Shown: piece by piece, positions 32,988 to 41,371 of the stretch | Numbering within the stretch: position 1 is the stretch's first letter | How the letters are laid out: each line of letters begins with the position of its first letter | Source: Streptomyces leeuwenhoekii | Lineage (GTDB): Bacteria > Actinomycetota > Actinomycetes > Streptomycetales > Streptomycetaceae | Length of the DNA: 64,000 nt | NCBI RefSeq assembly: GCF_001013905.1 | Contig: NZ_LN831790.1 | Coordinates: forward strand, 3,362,001-3,426,000 | Direction: 5' to 3' | Translations under genes and position numbers: made by a program | The notes under the pieces: model-generated | What the model saw: only the letters and a program-made list of their open reading frames with translations | What the model was told of the DNA's origin: nothing | The model's database searches: none

Positions 32988-33236
32988 CGAGCCCGCCGCG
33001 ACCGGCCGGCCCGGCCACCGCACCCGGCAGATAACGGGGCAGTCCGGCCCAGATGCCGCCTCCCGGTCACCCGTCCGTGCACCTTTGAGTGCAAGTTTGA
33101 TCACACTGACAGGCCCGCTGTAAGCGCCACAGGCACACGTCGCTACGATGCTGGGGGCCGGTGGACCGTACCCGGCCGGGCCCGACCGACAGAGAAGCCG
33201 GCGCGGCCCCAATCCCCGCTCCCGGAGGAAACTTCC
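32988..33236 (+). promoter_or_regulatory. Upstream region of the sdh operon with candidate -10 box
   Basis: This 249-base gap is partly AT-richer (33085-33150). TACGAT at 33144-33149 fits the TANNNT -10 consensus and would give a leader of about 80 bases before sdhC. A TTGATC at about 33098 is too far away to be its -35, so the -35 is unclear. No operator for a redox or citrate-cycle regulator was recognised. Confidence 0.45.
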
Positions 33237-33617
33237 GTGCCGGCTGGAACGCTGTACCGCGGCCGGGAAGGAATGTGGTCCTGGGTGGCTCACCGAGTCA
33301 CCGGCGTCCTCATTTTCTTCTTCCTGTTCGTTCACGTGCTGGACACCGCACTCGTCCGTGTGTCCCCCGAGGCTTACGACAAGGTCGTGGCCACGTACAA
33401 GACGCCCATCGTCGCGCTGCTGGAGTACGGCCTCGTCGCCGCCATCCTCTTCCACGCGCTCAACGGTCTGCGCGTCATCGCCGTCGACTTCTGGATCAAG
33501 GGCGCCCGGTACCAGAAGCAGATGCTCTGGACCGTCGTCGTGCTGTGGGTCGTGCTGATGCTCGGGGCGATCTACCCCGTCCTCGGCCACGCCGCTCGTG
33601 AACTGTTCGGGAGCTGA
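33237..33617 (+). CDS. sdhC: Succinate dehydrogenase cytochrome b556 subunit
   Basis: The 126-residue larger membrane anchor of complex II. It begins PAGTLYRGREGMWSWVAHRV, the typical SdhC entry with the quinone-site Ser/Arg region, and has three membrane helices: GVLIFFFLFVHVLDTALV (haem-ligand His in FVHVLD), LLEYGLVAAILFHALNGLRV (second ligand His in LFHALNG) and MLWTVVVLWVVLMLGAIYPV. The GTG at 33237 is preceded by GGAGGAAA. It is the first gene of sdhCDAB, five bases before sdhD. Electrons pass from SdhB through haem b to menaquinone. Confidence 0.95.
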   Translation: MPAGTLYRGREGMWSWVAHRVTGVLIFFFLFVHVLDTALVRVSPEAYDKVVATYKTPIVALLEYGLVAAILFHALNGLRVIAVDFWIKGARYQKQMLWTVVVLWVVLMLGAIYPVLGHAARELFGS

Positions 33618-33622
33618 CGCCC

Positions 33623-34102
33623 ATGTCCACCACTGAAACCGCCGCGTCCGGGATCGGCCCCGTCGAGGGTGCCGCGTACAACGTCGACAACCCGGCGCCG
33701 CTCATCGAGGCCCCGCGCAAGCGCACCAAGAAGACCCCGCGGTCGACCCGGGGCAACTTCGAGATGGCCGCCTGGCTGTTCATGCGCCTGTCCGGCGTGG
33801 TGCTGGTCGTCCTGGTCATCGGCCACCTGCTGATCCAGCTCGTGCTGGACGGCGGCGTCTCCAAGATCGGCTTCGCCTTCGTGGCCGGCCGCTGGGCGTC
33901 TCCGTTCTGGCAGGTCTGGGACCTGCTGATGCTGTGGCTGGCGATGCTGCACGGCTGCAACGGCCTGCGCACGGTCATCAACGACTACGCGGAGCGCGCG
34001 AACACCCGGCTGTGGCTCAAGGGCCTGCTCTACACCGCCACGGTGTTCACCATCCTGCTGGGCACGCTGGTGATCTTCACCTTCGACCCGAACATCCGCT
34101 AG
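33623..34102 (+). CDS. sdhD: Succinate dehydrogenase hydrophobic membrane anchor subunit
   Basis: The 159-residue second membrane anchor of complex II. A cytoplasmic leader of about 48 residues (rich in Pro, Lys and Thr) precedes three membrane helices: [40 protein letters not shown] and [20 protein letters not shown]. The RLSG motif and the His residues in VIGHLLIQL and LHGCNGLR are the quinone and haem contacts seen in SdhD proteins. The ATG at 33623 follows GAGCTGACGCCC. The stop is 19 bases before sdhA. Confidence 0.94.
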   Translation: MSTTETAASGIGPVEGAAYNVDNPAPLIEAPRKRTKKTPRSTRGNFEMAAWLFMRLSGVVLVVLVIGHLLIQLVLDGGVSKIGFAFVAGRWASPFWQVWDLLMLWLAMLHGCNGLRTVINDYAERANTRLWLKGLLYTATVFTILLGTLVIFTFDPNIR

Positions 34103-34121
34103 GCACGGGGCTGCGAGAATC

Positions 34122-35876
34122 ATGAAGATCCACAAGTACGACACCGTCATCGTCGGCGCCGGTGGCGCCGGTATGCGGGCCGCCATCGAGGCGACCAAGC
34201 GCAGCCGCACGGCCGTCCTGACGAAGCTCTACCCCACCCGCTCCCACACGGGCGCCGCGCAGGGCGGCATGGCCGCCGCGCTGGCCAACGTGGAGGAGGA
34301 CAACTGGGAGTGGCACACCTTCGACACGGTCAAGGGCGGTGACTACCTGGTCGACCAGGACGCCGCGGAGATCCTGGCGAAGGAGGCCATCGACTCCGTC
34401 CTCGACCTGGAGAAGATGGGCCTGCCGTTCAACCGGACCCCGAACGGCACCATCGACCAGCGCCGCTTCGGCGGCCACTCCCGCAACCACGGCGAGGCCC
34501 CGGTCCGCCGGTCCTGCTACGCCGCGGACCGCACCGGCCACATGATCCTCCAGACGCTGTACCAGAACTGCGTCAAGGAGGGCGTGGAGTTCTTCAACGA
34601 GTTCTACGTCCTGGACCAGCTCATCACCGAGGTCGACGGCGTCAAGCGCTCCGCCGGTGTCGTGGCCTACGAGCTGGCCACCGGCGAGATCCACGTCTTC
34701 CAGGCGAAGGCCGTGATCTACGCCTCCGGCGGCTGCGGCAAGTTCTTCAAGGTCACCTCCAACGCGCACACCCTCACCGGTGACGGCCAGGCCGCCGTCT
34801 ACCGCCGGGGCATCCCGCTGGAGGACATGGAGTTCTTCCAGTTCCACCCGACCGGCATCTGGCGCATGGGCATCCTGCTCACCGAGGGTGCCCGCGGTGA
34901 GGGCGGCATCCTGCGCAACAAGGACGGCGAGCGCTTCATGGAGAAGTACGCGCCGGTCATGAAGGACCTCGCCTCCCGTGACGTCGTCTCCCGCTCCATC
35001 TACACGGAGATCCGCGAGGGCCGCGGCTGCGGTCCCGAGGGCGACCACGTCTACCTGGACCTGACCCACCTGCCGCCGGAGCAGCTCGACGCCAAGCTCC
35101 CGGACATCACCGAGTTCGCGCGGACCTACCTCGGCATCGAGCCCTACACGGACCCGATCCCGATCCAGCCCACCGCGCACTACGCCATGGGCGGCATCCC
35201 GACCAACGTCATGGGCGAGGTCCTGGCGGACAACACCACGGTCGTCCCGGGCCTGTACGCGGCCGGCGAGGTCGCCTGCGTCTCCGTGCACGGCGCCAAC
35301 CGCCTCGGCACCAACTCGCTGCTGGACATCAACGTCTTCGGCAAGCGGGCCGGCATCGCCGCGGCGGAGTACGCTCAGAAGGCGGACTACGTCGAGCTGC
35401 CCGAGGCCCCGGAGGCGTTCGTCGCCGAGCAGATCGAGCGGCTGCGCACCTCCACCGGCAACGAGCGGGTGGCGGAGCTGCGCCGCGAGCTGCAGGAGAC
35501 CATGGACGCCAACGTCATGGTGTTCCGCACCGAGCAGACGATCAAGACGGCGGTCGAGAAGATCGCCGAGCTGCGGGAGCGCTACAAGAACGTGGCGATC
35601 CAGGACAAGGGCAAGCGGTTCAACACCGACCTGCTGGAGGCCATCGAGCTGGGCAACCTGCTGGACCTGGCCGAGGTCATGGCCGTGTCGGCACTCGCCC
35701 GCAAGGAGTCCCGCGGCGGCCACTACCGCGAGGACTACCCGAACCGCGACGACGTCAACTTCATGCGCCACACCATGGCGTACCGCGAGGTCGGCGCCGA
35801 CGGCTCCGAGACCGTCCGTCTGGACTACAAGCCGGTCGTCCAGACCCGCTACCAGCCGATGGAGCGTAAGTACTGA
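34122..35876 (+). CDS. sdhA: Succinate dehydrogenase flavoprotein subunit
   Basis: The 584-residue catalytic subunit that oxidises succinate to fumarate. [16 protein letters not shown] is the FAD-binding motif, [10 protein letters not shown] contains the histidine to which FAD is covalently bound, and [20 protein letters not shown] includes the active-site acid region. [12 protein letters not shown] and [12 protein letters not shown] carry substrate-binding Arg and His residues, and [18 protein letters not shown] closes the flavin site. The C-terminal helical domain ends with [13 protein letters not shown]. The ATG at 34122 begins [12 protein letters not shown] as in other actinobacteria. The TGA stop overlaps the sdhB ATG by one base. 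Confidence 0.97.
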   Translation: MKIHKYDTVIVGAGGAGMRAAIEATKRSRTAVLTKLYPTRSHTGAAQGGMAAALANVEEDNWEWHTFDTVKGGDYLVDQDAAEILAKEAIDSVLDLEKMGLPFNRTPNGTIDQRRFGGHSRNHGEAPVRRSCYAADRTGHMILQTLYQNCVKEGVEFFNEFYVLDQLITEVDGVKRSAGVVAYELATGEIHVFQAKAVIYASGGCGKFFKVTSNAHTLTGDGQAAVYRRGIPLEDMEFFQFHPTGIWRMGILLTEGARGEGGILRNKDGERFMEKYAPVMKDLASRDVVSRSIYTEIREGRGCGPEGDHVYLDLTHLPPEQLDAKLPDITEFARTYLGIEPYTDPIPIQPTAHYAMGGIPTNVMGEVLADNTTVVPGLYAAGEVACVSVHGANRLGTNSLLDINVFGKRAGIAAAEYAQKADYVELPEAPEAFVAEQIERLRTSTGNERVAELRRELQETMDANVMVFRTEQTIKTAVEKIAELRERYKNVAIQDKGKRFNTDLLEAIELGNLLDLAEVMAVSALARKESRGGHYREDYPNRDDVNFMRHTMAYREVGADGSETVRLDYKPVVQTRYQPMERKY

Positions 35877-36655
35877 TGGCTACCCCTGTTCTGGACAAGG
35901 CGGACTCGGCGGGCAAGCCGGAGCCCGGTTTCGCCGACTCCCCGTACATCACCGTCACCTTCCGCGTCCGCCGGTTCAACCCGGAGGTCTCGGCGGAGGC
36001 GACCTGGGAAGACTTCCAGCTGGAGATCGACCCGAAGGAGCGCGTCCTCGACGGCCTCCACAAGATCAAGTGGGACCTGGACGGCTCGCTCACCTTCCGC
36101 CGCTCCTGCGCCCACGGCATCTGCGGTTCGGACGCCATGCGGATCAACGGCAAGAACCGTCTGGCCTGCAAGACGCTGATCAAGGACATCAACCCCGAGA
36201 AGCCGATCACGGTCGAGCCCATCAAGGGCCTCACGGTCCTGAAGGACCTGGTCGTGGACATGGAGCCGTTCTTCCAGGCGTACCGGGACGTGATGCCCTT
36301 CCTGATCACCAACGACACCAACGAGCCGACCCGCGAGCGGCTCCAGTCCGCGGAGGACCGCGAGCGCTTCGACGACACCACGAAGTGCATCCTGTGCGCG
36401 GCCTGCACCACGTCCTGCCCGGTCTTCTGGAACGACGGCCAGTACTTCGGCCCGGCCGCCATCGTCAACGCGCACCGATTCATCTTCGACTCGCGTGACG
36501 AGGCCGGCGAGCAGCGCCTGGAGATCCTCAACGACCGCGACGGCGTCTGGCGCTGCCGCACCACCTTCAACTGCACGGACGCCTGCCCGCGCGGTATCGA
36601 GGTCACCAAGGCGATCGCGGAGGTGAAGCGGGCGCTGATCACGCGCCGCTTCTGA
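35876..36655 (+). CDS. sdhB: Succinate dehydrogenase iron-sulfur subunit
   Basis: The 259-residue electron-transfer subunit of complex II. The [2Fe-2S] site is CAHGICGSDAMRINGKNRLAC in two parts, the [4Fe-4S] site is CILCAACTTSCP, and the [3Fe-4S] site uses NCTDACPRGIEVTKA with the downstream Cys. The N-terminus is a ferredoxin-like domain (ITVTFRVRRFNPE, WDLDGSLTFRRS), the rest helical. It starts at ATG 35876 overlapping the sdhA stop (TGATG), so the two are translationally coupled. A strong hairpin follows 23 bases after the stop, closing the operon. Confidence 0.97.
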   Translation: MATPVLDKADSAGKPEPGFADSPYITVTFRVRRFNPEVSAEATWEDFQLEIDPKERVLDGLHKIKWDLDGSLTFRRSCAHGICGSDAMRINGKNRLACKTLIKDINPEKPITVEPIKGLTVLKDLVVDMEPFFQAYRDVMPFLITNDTNEPTRERLQSAEDRERFDDTTKCILCAACTTSCPVFWNDGQYFGPAAIVNAHRFIFDSRDEAGEQRLEILNDRDGVWRCRTTFNCTDACPRGIEVTKAIAEVKRALITRRF

Positions 36656-36678
36656 CCGTCCGTTCGCGCACATCCCCC

Positions 36679-36710
36679 GAGGGCCCCGTTTCCGCTGGAA
36701 CGGGGCCCTC
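36679..36710 (+). terminator. Terminator of the sdhCDAB operon
   Basis: GAGGGCCCCGTT (36679-36690) and AACGGGGCCCTC (36699-36710) form a perfect 12-base stem with an 8-base loop. There is no T-run, as is common in Streptomyces terminators. Confidence 0.88.
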
Positions 36711-36811
36711 TGGCATATGCCACACCATCGGGTGAAGGGCGTACGGACGGCTCCGCGGGGCCCTTCCGGCCTACGATGATGTGCTCGACACCAGCCCACG
36801 GGAGGCACGCG

Positions 36812-37432
36812 ATGTCCGCAGCATCCGTCGAGCGGCCCTACGACGAGCGCCCGCTGATCGCGGAGGCGAACCGCCTCATGGAGCGCCTTCCGGGCTACCG
36901 CGTCGAGATCATCGGAGGCCAGCTCCTCGCGTCCCCGCCGCCGGACGGCCCGCACGCCGAAGTCCTGACCGACCTGATGCTGCCCTTCCTGACCGGCGGC
37001 CTGCACGGGGCGGAATCGAAGGTGGTCCAAGGCATCGGCCTGTGGCTGCCCACCGGCACCGAGGACTACGCCGTCCCGGACCTCGCCCTGGTGGATGCGG
37101 ACTACCGGGACCACTACGTCGAGAACAACTGCTACGACCCGCTCTGCTTCCGTCTCGTCCTGGAAGTGACCTCCAGCAACTTCCGGGCCGACCTGCGTAC
37201 CAAGGTCGCCGCCTACGCCGAGGCCAAGATCCCGGTGTACGTGATCGTCGACCGCGAGCACCGGCGCCTCCACCTCCTCACCGACCCGGCCGGGCGCGAC
37301 TACGCCACCCATCGCGTCCACTCCCCCGGCGAGCGGGTCGTCCTCCCCGCCTCCCTCGGCGCTGAGGTCACACTGGACGTGACCGGGGTCCTTGAGGCCG
37401 GACGGCGGAAGCGGGCCGCCGACCGGGAGTGA
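36812..37432 (+). CDS. Uma2-family (DUF820) putative endonuclease
   Basis: A 206-residue protein with the PD-(D/E)xK nuclease-like fold of the Uma2 family. It shows PGYRVEIIGGQLLASPPPDG, HAEVLTDLMLPFL, VPDLALVDADY (catalytic-type Asp), RLVLEVTSSNFRADLRTKVA (Glu and Lys of the motif) and YAEAKIPVYVIVDREHR. Family members are abundant in actinobacteria and cyanobacteria and their biological role is mostly unknown. The ATG at 36812 has GGGAGG six bases upstream. TACGAT at about 36773 could be the -10 box. It is separated from sdhB by the terminator, so it is an independent unit. Confidence 0.82.
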   Translation: MSAASVERPYDERPLIAEANRLMERLPGYRVEIIGGQLLASPPPDGPHAEVLTDLMLPFLTGGLHGAESKVVQGIGLWLPTGTEDYAVPDLALVDADYRDHYVENNCYDPLCFRLVLEVTSSNFRADLRTKVAAYAEAKIPVYVIVDREHRRLHLLTDPAGRDYATHRVHSPGERVVLPASLGAEVTLDVTGVLEAGRRKRAADRE

Positions 37433-37461
37433 TAATCACCGGTTCCGGATGACACCCCACC

Positions 37462-37473
37462 TACGCTGACGGC
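37462..37473 (+). promoter_or_regulatory. Leaderless promoter -10 box of the VOC gene
   Basis: TACGCT at 37462-37467 is followed by six bases (GACGGC) and the ATG at 37474, without a Shine-Dalgarno sequence. Confidence 0.6.
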
Positions 37474-37884
37474 ATGTCAGATGACGAGTCGTACGAACTG
37501 CTCGGTTTCGACAACGTACTGCTGCCCGTCGGGGACCTCGGCCAGGCCGTGGCGTTCTACGAGCGCGCCGGGTTCCCGGTGGCCTTCCGGCTCGACGAGG
37601 CCGGGATCGCCCTGCTGAAGGTGGGCGGCGAGACACCCGGCCTGCTGCTGCGGGCCGAGGAGGAGTTCGGGCAGCGCCCGCCGCTGTGGCCCTCCCCCCG
37701 GATCTGGCTGGAGGTGCCCGACGCCCGCAACGCCGCCGAGGCCCTGCGCCGGGCGGGCATCCCCCCGCTCGACGAGCCCTTCCCCGTCGCCACCGGCTGG
37801 ACCGTCGAGTTCGCCGACCCGTGGGGGAACGTCATCGGCCTCACGGACTACACCAAGCGGCCGGAGCTGGGCCGGCGCCCGTGA
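37474..37884 (+). CDS. VOC-superfamily (glyoxalase/bleomycin-resistance-like) protein
   Basis: A 136-residue two-module vicinal-oxygen-chelate protein. The first half ELLGFDNVLLPVGDLGQAVAFYERAGFPV and the second PRIWLEVPDARNAAEALRRAGI to VEFADPWGNVIGLTDY give the usual beta-alpha-beta-beta-beta halves; the C-terminal Glu of a metal site would be in VEFADP. The substrate is unknown; the family covers glyoxalases, dioxygenases and antibiotic-binding proteins. It is transcribed alone from a leaderless promoter. The next gene starts 94 bases downstream under a different operator system. Confidence 0.82.
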   Translation: MSDDESYELLGFDNVLLPVGDLGQAVAFYERAGFPVAFRLDEAGIALLKVGGETPGLLLRAEEEFGQRPPLWPSPRIWLEVPDARNAAEALRRAGIPPLDEPFPVATGWTVEFADPWGNVIGLTDYTKRPELGRRP

Positions 37885-37906
37885 CCCACACCTCACCACC
37901 CCGGCG

Positions 37907-37965
37907 TTGAACGTGTTCAAAAACAGGTCTAGAGTCCCTCCCGCCAGCGTTTTGAACGCGTTCAA
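37907..37965 (+). promoter_or_regulatory. Promoter with twin TTGAAC palindromic operators
   Basis: TTGAACGTGTTCAA at 37907-37920 and TTGAACGCGTTCAA at 37952-37965 are 14-base perfect or near-perfect palindromes with centres 45 bases apart. TTGAAC at 37907-37912 also serves as a -35 box: 17 bases later comes TAGAGT (37930-37935), a good -10. The second palindrome then lies downstream of the start of transcription and next to the Shine-Dalgarno sequence. A bound regulator would cover both promoter and leader. The TetR encoded at 38876 is the obvious candidate. Confidence 0.85.
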
Positions 37966-37978
37966 GAAGGGGTGGGGC

Positions 37979-38386
37979 ATGGACCGAACCGTCATCGCCT
38001 ACGTCATCTACCTGCTGGTCAGCATCGGTCTGACCATCTGGGTGGCCCGCACGCTCAGCCGCAACGGCCGGATCTTCCTCGCGGACGTCCTGCACGGCAA
38101 CGAGAAGCTCGCCGACGCCGTCAACCACCTCCTGGTGGTCGGCTTCTACCTCGTCAACCTCGGCTTCGTCGCCCTCTACCTCAGCGACGACGAGACGATC
38201 GCGAACGCGCGCGGGATCTTCGAGGCGCTGTCGACCAAGCTCGGCGTGGTGCTGCTGGTGCTCGGCGCGATGCACCTGGGCAATGTGTACGTGCTCAACC
38301 GGATCCGGCGGCGCGGGGTGATGGAGCGGGAGCAGGAGCCGCCCGTCCCGCCGCAGGGCTGGGTCGCCCCGGCGGCCGGGGCCTGA
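37979..38386 (+). CDS. Small integral membrane protein of unknown function
   Basis: A 135-residue protein with three membrane segments (VIAYVIYLLVSIGLTIWVA, LLVVGFYLVNLGFVALYLSD, KLGVVLLVLGAMHLGNVYVL) and a short Pro-rich tail. I recognise no named family. Between the first two segments lies RNGRIFLADVLHGNEKLADAV with conserved-looking His and Asp. The ATG at 37979 follows GAAGGGGTGGGG; an upstream in-frame ATG at 37907 falls inside the first operator and is not used. It is the first gene of a two-gene unit with the DCC-type protein and is controlled by the twin palindromes. Confidence 0.75.
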   Translation: MDRTVIAYVIYLLVSIGLTIWVARTLSRNGRIFLADVLHGNEKLADAVNHLLVVGFYLVNLGFVALYLSDDETIANARGIFEALSTKLGVVLLVLGAMHLGNVYVLNRIRRRGVMEREQEPPVPPQGWVAPAAGA

Positions 38387-38390
38387 ACCG

Positions 38391-38864
38391 ATGGCTCCCC
38401 GGACGGCCGGCGCCCCGGTGCGCCGGCTCACCGTCCTCTACGACGCCGAATGCCCCCTGTGCACGTTCCTGCGGGACTGGCTCGCCCGGCAGCCGCAGCT
38501 CGTGCCGCTGGAGCCGGTGCCGGCCGGGTCGGCGCAGGCCCGGCGGCGGTTCCCGGAACTCGACCACGGTGCCACCCTCGACGAGATCACCGTCGTCGGT
38601 GACGCCGGGCAGGTCTACCGGGGCGCCGCCGCCTGGATCGTCACCCTGTGGGCCCTGCGCGAGCACCGTCCGCTCGCCCACCGGCTGAGCACCCCCTCCG
38701 GCGCCCGGCTCGCCAGGGGGGCCGTCCTGGCCGCCGCGAGGTGGCGGGGGGCTCAGTGGGGCGGACGGGTCTACCGCCGCGCGGACGGGTGGTCCTACGA
38801 CCCGAGGGCCGGCTGGACGTACACGGCGCCGGGCTGTGACAGCGGCGCCTGCGCCACTGGTTAG
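38391..38864 (+). CDS. DCC-family (DUF393) thiol-disulfide oxidoreductase-like protein
   Basis: A 157-residue protein of the DUF393 type: LTVLYDAECPLCTFLRDWLA contains the family DxxCPxC motif, a thioredoxin-like dithiol. LDEITVVGDAGQVYRGAAAWI and ALREHRPLAHRLSTP follow as in relatives. The C-terminal 50 residues (WGGRVYRRADGWSYDPRAG, ending SGACATG) are extra and contain two more Cys. It starts four bases after the membrane protein's stop, so the two probably work together, perhaps in membrane-associated redox chemistry. The reaction is unknown. The stop codon region overlaps a possible -10 box for the next gene. Confidence 0.8.
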   Translation: MAPRTAGAPVRRLTVLYDAECPLCTFLRDWLARQPQLVPLEPVPAGSAQARRRFPELDHGATLDEITVVGDAGQVYRGAAAWIVTLWALREHRPLAHRLSTPSGARLARGAVLAAARWRGAQWGGRVYRRADGWSYDPRAGWTYTAPGCDSGACATG

Positions 38865-38875
38865 GCTCTCTTCCC

Positions 38876-39661
38876 GTGCCCCCGAAGAACGACGGCCCGG
38901 ACACCGGCGCCGCCCGCAGCAAGTCCGAGCAGACCCGCGCGCTCATCCTGGAGACGGCCATGCGGCTGTTCCAGGAACGCGGCTACGACCGGACGACGAT
39001 GCGGGCCATCGCCCAGGAGGCCGGGGTCTCCGTCGGCAACGCCTACTACTACTTCGCGGGCAAGGAGCACCTGATCCAGGGCTTCTACGACCGGATCGCC
39101 GCCGAACACCAGGTGGCGGTCCGGGACGTCCTGGACCGGGAGACCGACCTGGAGGCACGGCTGGCGGGCGTGCTGAAGGCGTGGCTGGACATCGCCACGC
39201 CGTACCACGAGTTCGCGGTGCAGTTCTTCAAGAACGCCGCCGACCCGGACAGCCCGCTCAGCCCGTTCTCCCCGGAGTCGGAGCACGCGCGCGCGGAGGC
39301 CATCAGCGTCCACCGGGCGGTGCTGGCCGGGGCGAAGACCAAGGTGCCCGCGGAGTTGCGGGAGATCCTGCCCGAGCTGATGTGGCTGGCGCAGATGGGG
39401 CTCTGCCTGTACTGGATCTTCGACCGGACGGAGGGCCGCGCGCGCAGCTACCGGCTGGCCGAACGCGGCGCCCGGCTGACCGCCCGGGGCGTGGCGCTGG
39501 CCCGCTTCCGGGTGCTGCGCCCGCTCGTGCGGGAGGTGCACGAGCTGTTCACGGACTTCCTGCCGGGGATGACCAAGGCGCTGCCGGACCCGGCCGGGAA
39601 GCGCCCGGACCGGGCGGCGGAGCCGGAAGACCCCGCCGGCCCCGCCTCACGCCTGCCGTGA
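38876..39661 (+). CDS. TetR-family transcriptional regulator
   Basis: A 261-residue repressor. The N-terminal helix-turn-helix reads SEQTRALILETAMRLFQERG, YDRTTMRAIAQEAGVSVGNA, YYYFAGKEHLIQGFYDRIAA. The ligand domain includes WLDIATPYHEFAVQFFKNAA, ELMWLAQMGLCLYWIFDRTE and RARSYRLAERGARLTARGVA. The C-terminal 30 residues are Pro/Glu-rich. GTG 38876 has TAGGCT eight bases upstream, suggesting a leaderless start from a promoter within the end of the DCC gene. The likely targets are the twin TTGAAC palindromes at 37907-37965. Its last 15 bases overlap the convergent metallophosphoesterase gene. Confidence 0.9.
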   Translation: MPPKNDGPDTGAARSKSEQTRALILETAMRLFQERGYDRTTMRAIAQEAGVSVGNAYYYFAGKEHLIQGFYDRIAAEHQVAVRDVLDRETDLEARLAGVLKAWLDIATPYHEFAVQFFKNAADPDSPLSPFSPESEHARAEAISVHRAVLAGAKTKVPAELREILPELMWLAQMGLCLYWIFDRTEGRARSYRLAERGARLTARGVALARFRVLRPLVREVHELFTDFLPGMTKALPDPAGKRPDRAAEPEDPAGPASRLP

Positions 39662-40933
39662 GGCCAGTTCGATCACCGTGATGTCCGAGGGCGCTCCCAC
39701 CCGGGTGGGCGGGCCCCAGGCGCCGGCGCCGCGGCTGACGTAGAGCTGGGTGTCGCCGTAGCGCTCCAGGCCCGCCACGGTCGGGTTGGCGGCGCCCGCG
39801 AGCAGGCTGCCCGGCCAGAGCTGGCCGCCGTGGGTGTGCCCGGAGAGCTGGAGGTCGACGCCGTGCCGGACCGCGTCGTGGATCTGCACCGGCTGGTGGG
39901 CGAGGAGCACGCACGCGCGGGAGCGGTCCCGGTCGCCGAGGGCGCGGGCGTAGTCCGGGCCCTGGCCCTCGTCCTCGCCCGCCACGTCGTTGACGCCCGC
40001 GAGGTCGAAGTGGGGCAGTTCCGTGCGGGCGTTCTCCAGGGGGCGCAGGCCCAGGCGCCGTACCTCCTCGATCCACTGCTCGGCGCCGGAGAAGTACTCG
40101 TGGTTGCCGGTGACGAAGAACGCCCCGTGGCGGGCGCTGAGCTGGGCGAGGGGCGCCGCGGCCGGGCCGAGGTCCTTCACGCTGCCGTCGACGAGGTCCC
40201 CGACGACCGCGATCAGGTCGGCCTGGGTGGAGTTGACCGTGTCGACGACCTTCTGGGCGAAACCCCGGCCGAGCACCGGGCCGAGGTGGATGTCGCTGAC
40301 CACGGCGATGCGGAAGCCGTGCGCCGCGCGGGGCAGCTTGGCCAGCGGCACCGTGACGCGCTTGACCCGCGGGCCGCGCAGCACACCGTACGTGCCGTGG
40401 CCGACCGTGCCCACGGCCGCCGCGGCGGCGGCACCGCCGACGACCCGGGAGACGAAGATGCGGCGGGTGGGGCCGGCGGCCGGGCGCGGGGGCGCCTCGC
40501 CGGACGCGGGCGGCGGCTCGGGGGCGGGGGCGGCGGGCGGTGCGGTCGCCGCCGGTACGCGCTCCGCGGGCGCCGGGGCCACCGGGCGCGCGCCGTCCGC
40601 GCGGGCGGCGTCCCGCCGTGCCAGGAACCACCGCAGCAGCGGCCGTACGGCCTCGCCCGCCAGGAGCGCCAGCAGCAGATAGACCGACAGGGCCAGCCAG
40701 AGGAAGCCCGGCCAGGCCAGGATCCGTTGCAGCGGGAACGGGGCGCCCGAGCGCTCGGCGACGAGCGCGCCGACCGCCAGGGCCCAGCCGCCCGCGATCA
40801 GCACCGCGCCCGCGCGGCGCGCGGCCCCCGGGCCCCGGGTCGTGTCGCGGAACAGGCGCCGCCACACGTACCAGTTCGCCGTCACCAGGACGGCGAGCAC
40901 CAGCAGTGCGACGAGCGCGAAGACGACCACCAT
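39647..40933 (-). CDS. Membrane-anchored metallophosphoesterase
   Basis: A 428-residue calcineurin-like phosphoesterase. Three N-terminal membrane segments (VVVFALVALLVLAVLVTANW, GAVLIAGGWALAVGALVAE, FLWLALSVYLLLALLAGEAV) are followed by a Pro/Ala-rich linker and a Tat-like RRIFVSRVVGGAAAAAAVGT. The catalytic domain then shows VVSDIHLGP (DxH), VVGDLVDG (GD), VTGNHEYF (GNHE), LAHQPVQI and LSGHTHGGQ (GHTH), the complete dinuclear-metal set. It faces outside or the periplasm-like space and probably hydrolyses a phosphodiester or lipid-linked phosphate; the substrate is unknown. The ATG at 40933 is supported by the membrane segment beginning directly. Confidence 0.9.
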   Translation of the reverse strand: MVVVFALVALLVLAVLVTANWYVWRRLFRDTTRGPGAARRAGAVLIAGGWALAVGALVAERSGAPFPLQRILAWPGFLWLALSVYLLLALLAGEAVRPLLRWFLARRDAARADGARPVAPAPAERVPAATAPPAAPAPEPPPASGEAPPRPAAGPTRRIFVSRVVGGAAAAAAVGTVGHGTYGVLRGPRVKRVTVPLAKLPRAAHGFRIAVVSDIHLGPVLGRGFAQKVVDTVNSTQADLIAVVGDLVDGSVKDLGPAAAPLAQLSARHGAFFVTGNHEYFSGAEQWIEEVRRLGLRPLENARTELPHFDLAGVNDVAGEDEGQGPDYARALGDRDRSRACVLLAHQPVQIHDAVRHGVDLQLSGHTHGGQLWPGSLLAGAANPTVAGLERYGDTQLYVSRGAGAWGPPTRVGAPSDITVIELASRQA

Positions 40934-41040
40934 GCCGTCGTATCCCCTCCGTTGTGACGTCGGTGCGACGTCGGCCGGTCACCGGCGTCCACCACGCCGG
41001 TGACGCTCGCCCGCCGTGGCGGGCGTGGCGTCCGCGGCCT

Positions 41041-41280
41041 CTATGACGTGCGGCGCAGTGCGCGCAGTCCGCGCAACCCGATGACCCCGATGACCGTCCC
41101 CCATACGAAGGAGACGACGGCCAGCAGCAGATGGACCCAGAAGTAGGCCGTCGGGTCCCCGTCCTCGAACGCGAGCCCACTGCTGTCCTTGATCAGATTT
41201 TTGACGAAAGTGATCCAGATGACCCAGCTCCACACCCCGAAGGCGAGCAGGAACCAGGAGACGGGGCGGCTGAGCTTCAT
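41041..41280 (-). CDS. SCO4848-family membrane protein
   Basis: A 79-residue membrane protein with two helices (PVSWFLLAFGVWSWVIWITF and FWVHLLLAVVSFVWGTVIGVIGLRGL). The loop IKDSSGLAFEDGDPTAYF and the start MKLSRPVSWFLLAFG match the family named after S. coelicolor SCO4848, which anchors the synteny of this window. Function is unknown. Minus-strand GATACT six bases before the ATG may act as a degenerate leaderless -10 box; GGAGGT touches the ATG directly and is too close to serve as a normal Shine-Dalgarno sequence. It is divergent from the carboxypeptidase gene. Confidence 0.9.
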   Translation of the reverse strand: MKLSRPVSWFLLAFGVWSWVIWITFVKNLIKDSSGLAFEDGDPTAYFWVHLLLAVVSFVWGTVIGVIGLRGLRALRRTS

Positions 41281-41358
41281 ACCTCCAGTATCGCGGCCGC
41301 GTGTCCGGTTCCGGCCCCGGGGTGGGGAGCGGGGCGGGACTTACCCGCTCACGGCAGG

Positions 41359-41371
41359 TACGTTCTCGGTC
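41359..41371 (+). promoter_or_regulatory. Leaderless promoter -10 box of the carboxypeptidase gene
   Basis: TACGTT at 41359-41364 is followed by seven bases (CTCGGTC) and GTG 41372. There is no Shine-Dalgarno sequence. It shares a 91-base divergent region with the SCO4848-like gene. Confidence 0.6.
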
